Positions 5,424-7,831 of a stretch of 7,831 nucleotides of DNA are shown here, one piece after another; position 1 is the stretch's first letter, and the number at the start of each line of letters is the position of its first letter. The DNA is from an uncultured Collinsella sp. (GTDB lineage: Bacteria; Actinomycetota; Coriobacteriia; Coriobacteriales; Coriobacteriaceae): NCBI GenBank assembly GCA_900754385.1, contig CAAECP010000159.1:1-7831 (forward strand), read 5' to 3'. The position numbers and the translations under genes are program-made. A model generated the notes under the pieces. It saw only the letters and a list, made by a program, of their open reading frames with translations. It did no database searches and had not been told where the DNA came from.

Positions 5424-6428
5424 ATGACTGTTACGTTCGAAGGTTACGAGCGCCGCGCTGACAAGATCAACAAGTGCCTCGCCGACAACGGCATCGCCTC
5501 CCTCGAGGAAGCTCTGCAGATCTGCACCGACAAGGGCTTCAACCCGCGTGAGATCGTCAACAACACCCAGTCCATCGCCTTCCAGAACGCCGAGTGGGCC
5601 TACACCCTCGGTTGCGCTCTCGCTGTCAAGCGTGGCGCCAAGTCCGCTTCTGAGGCTGCCGCCATCATCGGCGAGGGCATCCAGGCCTTCACCGTTCCCG
5701 GCTCCGTCGCCGAGGACCGCAAGGTCGGTCTGGGCCACGGCAACCTGGGCGCTATGCTGCTCTCCGACGACACCGAGTGCTTCGCCTTCCTGGCCGGTCA
5801 CGAGTCCTTCGCTGCCGCTGAGGGTGCTATCGGCCTGGCTCTGAACGCCAACAAGGCTCGCAAGAAGCCGCTGCGCGTCATCCTCAACGGACTGGGCAAG
5901 GACGCTGCTCAGATCATCGCCCGCATCAACGGCTTCACCTACGTGAAGACCCAGTTCGACTACTTCACGGGCGAGCTCAAGGTCGTCGAGACCATCCCCT
6001 ACTCCGATGGTCCCCGCGCCGCCGTCAACTGCTACGGCGCCGACGACGTCCGCGAGGGCGTTGCCATCATGTGGCACGAGAACGTCGACATCTCGATCAC
6101 CGGTAACTCCACCAACCCCACGCGCTTCCAGCACCCCGTCGCTGGCACCTACAAGAAGGAGCGCATCGAGGCTGGCAAGAAGTACTTCTCCGTCGCTTCT
6201 GGTGGCGGCACTGGCCGTACCCTGCACCCGGACAACATGGGCGCCGGCCCTGCCTCTTACGGCATGACCGACACCATGGGCCGCATGCACTCCGACGCCC
6301 AGTTCGCCGGTTCTTCCTCCGTGCCTGCGCACGTCGACATGATGGGTCTCATCGGCATGGGCAACAACCCCATGGTCGGTGCCACCGTCGCCTGCGCTGT
6401 CGCCGTCGAGGAGGCCCTCAAGGCCTAA
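5424..6428 (+). CDS. GGGtGRT-family protein of unknown function
   Basis: A protein of 334 residues, close to the length I recall for this family, named after a conserved glycine-rich motif. Here it reads GGGTGRT (residues 260-266) within VASGGGTGRTLHPDNMGAG. Other dense, probably conserved stretches are GLGHGNLGAMLLSDDTECFAF (102-122), FLAGHESFAAAEGA, LRVILNGLGKDAAQIIARING (150-170), MWHENVDISITGNSTNPTRF (216-235) and the final GLIGMGNNPMVGATVACA. Cysteines are at 18, 34, 64, 119, 203 and 324; His105, His126, His218 and His268 lie in the conserved-looking stretches. There is no signal peptide or membrane helix, so it is soluble. It shares an operon and strong codon bias with the NifU-like gene, and the transcript ends at the terminator 36 bases after the stop. 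The context suggests a partner role in Fe-S or metal handling. I know of no proven activity. The family call is confident; any function is inference. Confidence 0.88.
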   Translation: MTVTFEGYERRADKINKCLADNGIASLEEALQICTDKGFNPREIVNNTQSIAFQNAEWAYTLGCALAVKRGAKSASEAAAIIGEGIQAFTVPGSVAEDRKVGLGHGNLGAMLLSDDTECFAFLAGHESFAAAEGAIGLALNANKARKKPLRVILNGLGKDAAQIIARINGFTYVKTQFDYFTGELKVVETIPYSDGPRAAVNCYGADDVREGVAIMWHENVDISITGNSTNPTRFQHPVAGTYKKERIEAGKKYFSVASGGGTGRTLHPDNMGAGPASYGMTDTMGRMHSDAQFAGSSSVPAHVDMMGLIGMGNNPMVGATVACAVAVEEALKA

Positions 6429-6463
6429 TCGCGCCCGCGCGATGCTCATATAGTTGAGCTTTG

Positions 6464-6500
6464 GAGCCGCTACCCACCCGGGTAGCGGCTCTTTTTGTTT
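6464..6500 (+). terminator. Rho-independent terminator of the NifU-like/GGGtGRT operon
   Basis: A perfect 12-bp stem, GAGCCGCTACCC (6464-6475) with GGGTAGCGGCTC (6480-6491), encloses a 4-base loop and is followed by TTTTTGTTT. It is one of the strongest signals in the window and separates this operon from the flavoprotein gene. Confidence 0.95.
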
Positions 6501-6565
6501 GCGCTGTCGCAGGGTAGCTAATGCCGATATATCAGTTGGGGCGAAATACAAGATGTGATGAGATG

Positions 6566-6588
6566 GAGCGTCAGAGCGTCCATGACGC
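6566..6588. promoter_or_regulatory. Overlapping direct and inverted repeats upstream of the flavoprotein gene
   Basis: GAGCGTC occurs twice (6566-6572 and 6574-6580). The second copy also forms the inverted repeat GCGTC-CAT-GACGC (6576-6588). The site is about 100 bases before the start codon, a sensible distance for an operator. No clear -35/-10 pair was found in 6501-6684, so assignment is tentative. Confidence 0.22.
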
Positions 6589-6684
6589 CCACCTGCCATA
6601 TTTGCCCTTTACCGATTTGCCGAGTCTTTGCGGCCCCATTGCCGATCACCCGTGCGACAATGCGCCGGACGAGAAAGGAATCCG

Positions 6685-7831
6685 ATGGAATCGACTGATG
6701 TACTGGTAATTGGATCTGGCATTGCGGGCCTTTGCGCCGCCATCGAAGCGGCACGCACGGGTGCAACCGTCACTGTGGCAAGCGCCGGCAAGACTATGAG
6801 TGGATCGAGCTTCTTCCCCGGAACCTGGGGCCTAGGGCTTATCGGACCCGTTAACGAAGACGACGAGCAGGACCTCATCGACACCATCCTGGCCGTCGGC
6901 GGCGGCGTTGCCGACCCCGAACTCGTCCAAGCGTTCGTCCACGGCATTCCCCAAGCGATTGACTGGCTCGAGCAAGACCTGGGCGTTGAGCTCCAGCGTC
7001 CGCAAAGCGCCAAGAGTGCTCAACAAAAGCAATTTATCCCCTGCTTTGACCACAAGACGCGCATGTGGCGCGGCCTCACCCGCAAGCCCCTTGAGGACGC
7101 TCTGACGACCTGGATCGAGTCGCTCGGCATTCGCCTGCTCCCCCGCCATGAGCTTATCGACCTTGTTGAGGACACGAACGGCAGAATAACCGGAACCGTA
7201 CTCTACGACCTTACCGAAAATCGAATCGTGCCCTTTGCTGCCAAGGCCACGGTCATCGCAGCCGGTGGCACAGGCGGCCTGTTCGAGCGCAGCCTTACGT
7301 CGGCTGATGTGCTCAGTTCCTCGCAGGCCATCGCGCTGGCGCACGGCGCAACACTTACTAATATAGAGTTCATGCAGATGATGCCCGGCTTCATCGAGCC
7401 CAGGCGTAACTTGGTCTTCAATGAGAAAACCTGGCGCTACGTGCACGTAGACCAGCCGGTAGATATTGCCGACGACAAGCTGGACGACCTGCTCGAGCAG
7501 CGCTCTGGATATGGTCCCTTCACGTCACGCTTGGCCTCCCGCGCTATCGATCTCGTCATCGATCAGGCAGGTGTCGAAGGCCTGGCACTCCACTACGACT
7601 TCCCCCGCGAGGATGTCCCAGAGTTTGTGCAGACCTTTGCCACCTGGCTGCAAGACGAGCACGGCATCGCGCCGACCGACGAGATGCGCGTTGCGATGTA
7701 TGCCCACGCCGCTAACGGCGGCATCAAGATCGATAAGACCGCGCACACGGGCGTTGAGGGCCTCTACGCTTGCGGCGAGGCGACAGGCGGCATGCACGGC
7801 GCCGACCGCATTGGTGGCTTGTCAAGCGCCA
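6685..7831 (+). CDS. FAD-dependent oxidoreductase, fumarate reductase/L-aspartate oxidase flavoprotein family, 3' end missing
   Basis: Start ATG 6685 is preceded by AGAAAGGA at good spacing; 382 codons are visible and the frame is still open at the window edge. The N-terminus is a dinucleotide-binding fold, DVLVIGSGIAGLCAAIEAA with Gly10, Gly12 and Gly15. VIAAGGTGG follows at about residues 191-199. Family catalytic landmarks seen are LASRAID (Arg286, matching the proton-donor arginine region), AHAANGGIKID (His341) and the FAD-binding GLYACGEATGG, then HGADR (Arg375). The conserved QFHP segment that supplies a substrate-binding His in NadB and fumarate reductase is here EFMQMMPG, with Met233 in place of the His. 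So neither plain L-aspartate oxidase nor fumarate reductase is certain. No heme or FMN domain precedes it. It lies 185 bases after the preceding terminator and is probably its own transcription unit. The substrate is unknown. Confidence 0.85.
   Translation, partial: MESTDVLVIGSGIAGLCAAIEAARTGATVTVASAGKTMSGSSFFPGTWGLGLIGPVNEDDEQDLIDTILAVGGGVADPELVQAFVHGIPQAIDWLEQDLGVELQRPQSAKSAQQKQFIPCFDHKTRMWRGLTRKPLEDALTTWIESLGIRLLPRHELIDLVEDTNGRITGTVLYDLTENRIVPFAAKATVIAAGGTGGLFERSLTSADVLSSSQAIALAHGATLTNIEFMQMMPGFIEPRRNLVFNEKTWRYVHVDQPVDIADDKLDDLLEQRSGYGPFTSRLASRAIDLVIDQAGVEGLALHYDFPREDVPEFVQTFATWLQDEHGIAPTDEMRVAMYAHAANGGIKIDKTAHTGVEGLYACGEATGGMHGADRIGGLSSA

Noticed and set aside
6201..6221. GGGTGRT resembles the GGGTG[ST]G signature of FtsZ/tubulin GTPases.
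   Set aside because: The motif lies at residue 260 of 334 rather than near residue 100, Arg-Thr replaces Ser/Thr-Gly, and no other FtsZ motifs are visible. Homology is not supported.
4680..6599. A 639-codon open frame on the minus strand opposite the NifU-like and GGGtGRT genes.
   Set aside because: It is long only because the sense genes have extreme codon bias; it also runs through the terminator, and its composition is low-complexity and shadow-like.
6685..7831. Naming the flavoprotein nadB.
   Set aside because: The QFHP histidine is missing, no nadA or nadC is visible, and the C-terminus is cut off, so a specific symbol is not justified.
1..7831. CRISPR arrays, tRNA or rRNA genes, and known riboswitch classes.
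   Set aside because: No regularly spaced repeats, cloverleaf sequences or conserved riboswitch cores were seen on either strand.

Overview
This window reads as a chromosomal segment of a high-GC, anaerobic, Gram-positive-type bacterium. The best guess is a Coriobacteriia member (Collinsella-like, Actinomycetota). That guess rests on the strong G/C third-position bias, the SufD-SufS-SufU order, and the NifU-like/GGGtGRT gene pair, which I associate with strict anaerobes. It is an inference, not a search result.

Layout. (1) Positions 1-2783, plus strand: the 3' part of a suf iron-sulfur cluster assembly operon. It holds a left-truncated SufD-like scaffold subunit, a SufS cysteine desulfurase and a SufU zinc-type sulfur acceptor. 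Neighbouring genes overlap by 4 and 8 bases, and a clear intrinsic terminator follows at 2828-2857. (2) Positions 2858-3454: about 600 bases without a convincing gene. They contain a perfect 13-bp palindrome, a possible pseudoknot-forming inverted repeat and a short in-frame echo of the SufU active-site motif. (3) Positions 3455-4267, minus strand: a solitary Y1/HUH (IS200/REP-associated type) transposase-like gene whose HUH signature is broken (H-V-R). (4) Positions 4268-4670: a two-sided promoter region with a 12-bp palindrome. (5) Positions 4671-6428, plus strand: a compact two-gene operon of a divergent NifU/IscU-like protein and a GGGtGRT-family protein, closed by a strong terminator at 6464-6500. 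(6) Positions 6685-7831, plus strand: the first 382 codons of an FAD-dependent oxidoreductase of the fumarate reductase/succinate dehydrogenase/L-aspartate oxidase family, cut by the window end.

How the parts may work together. SufS takes sulfur from cysteine, SufU receives the persulfide, and the SufB/C/D scaffold (only SufD is visible) builds the cluster. Two kilobases downstream, in the same orientation, the NifU-like and GGGtGRT proteins form a separately transcribed unit with very biased, high-expression-type codon use. I know of no established biochemical role for the GGGtGRT family. Its pairing with a NifU-like protein that has a rearranged cysteine set, next to a suf operon, is the best candidate here for an undescribed iron-sulfur or metal/sulfur-trafficking system.
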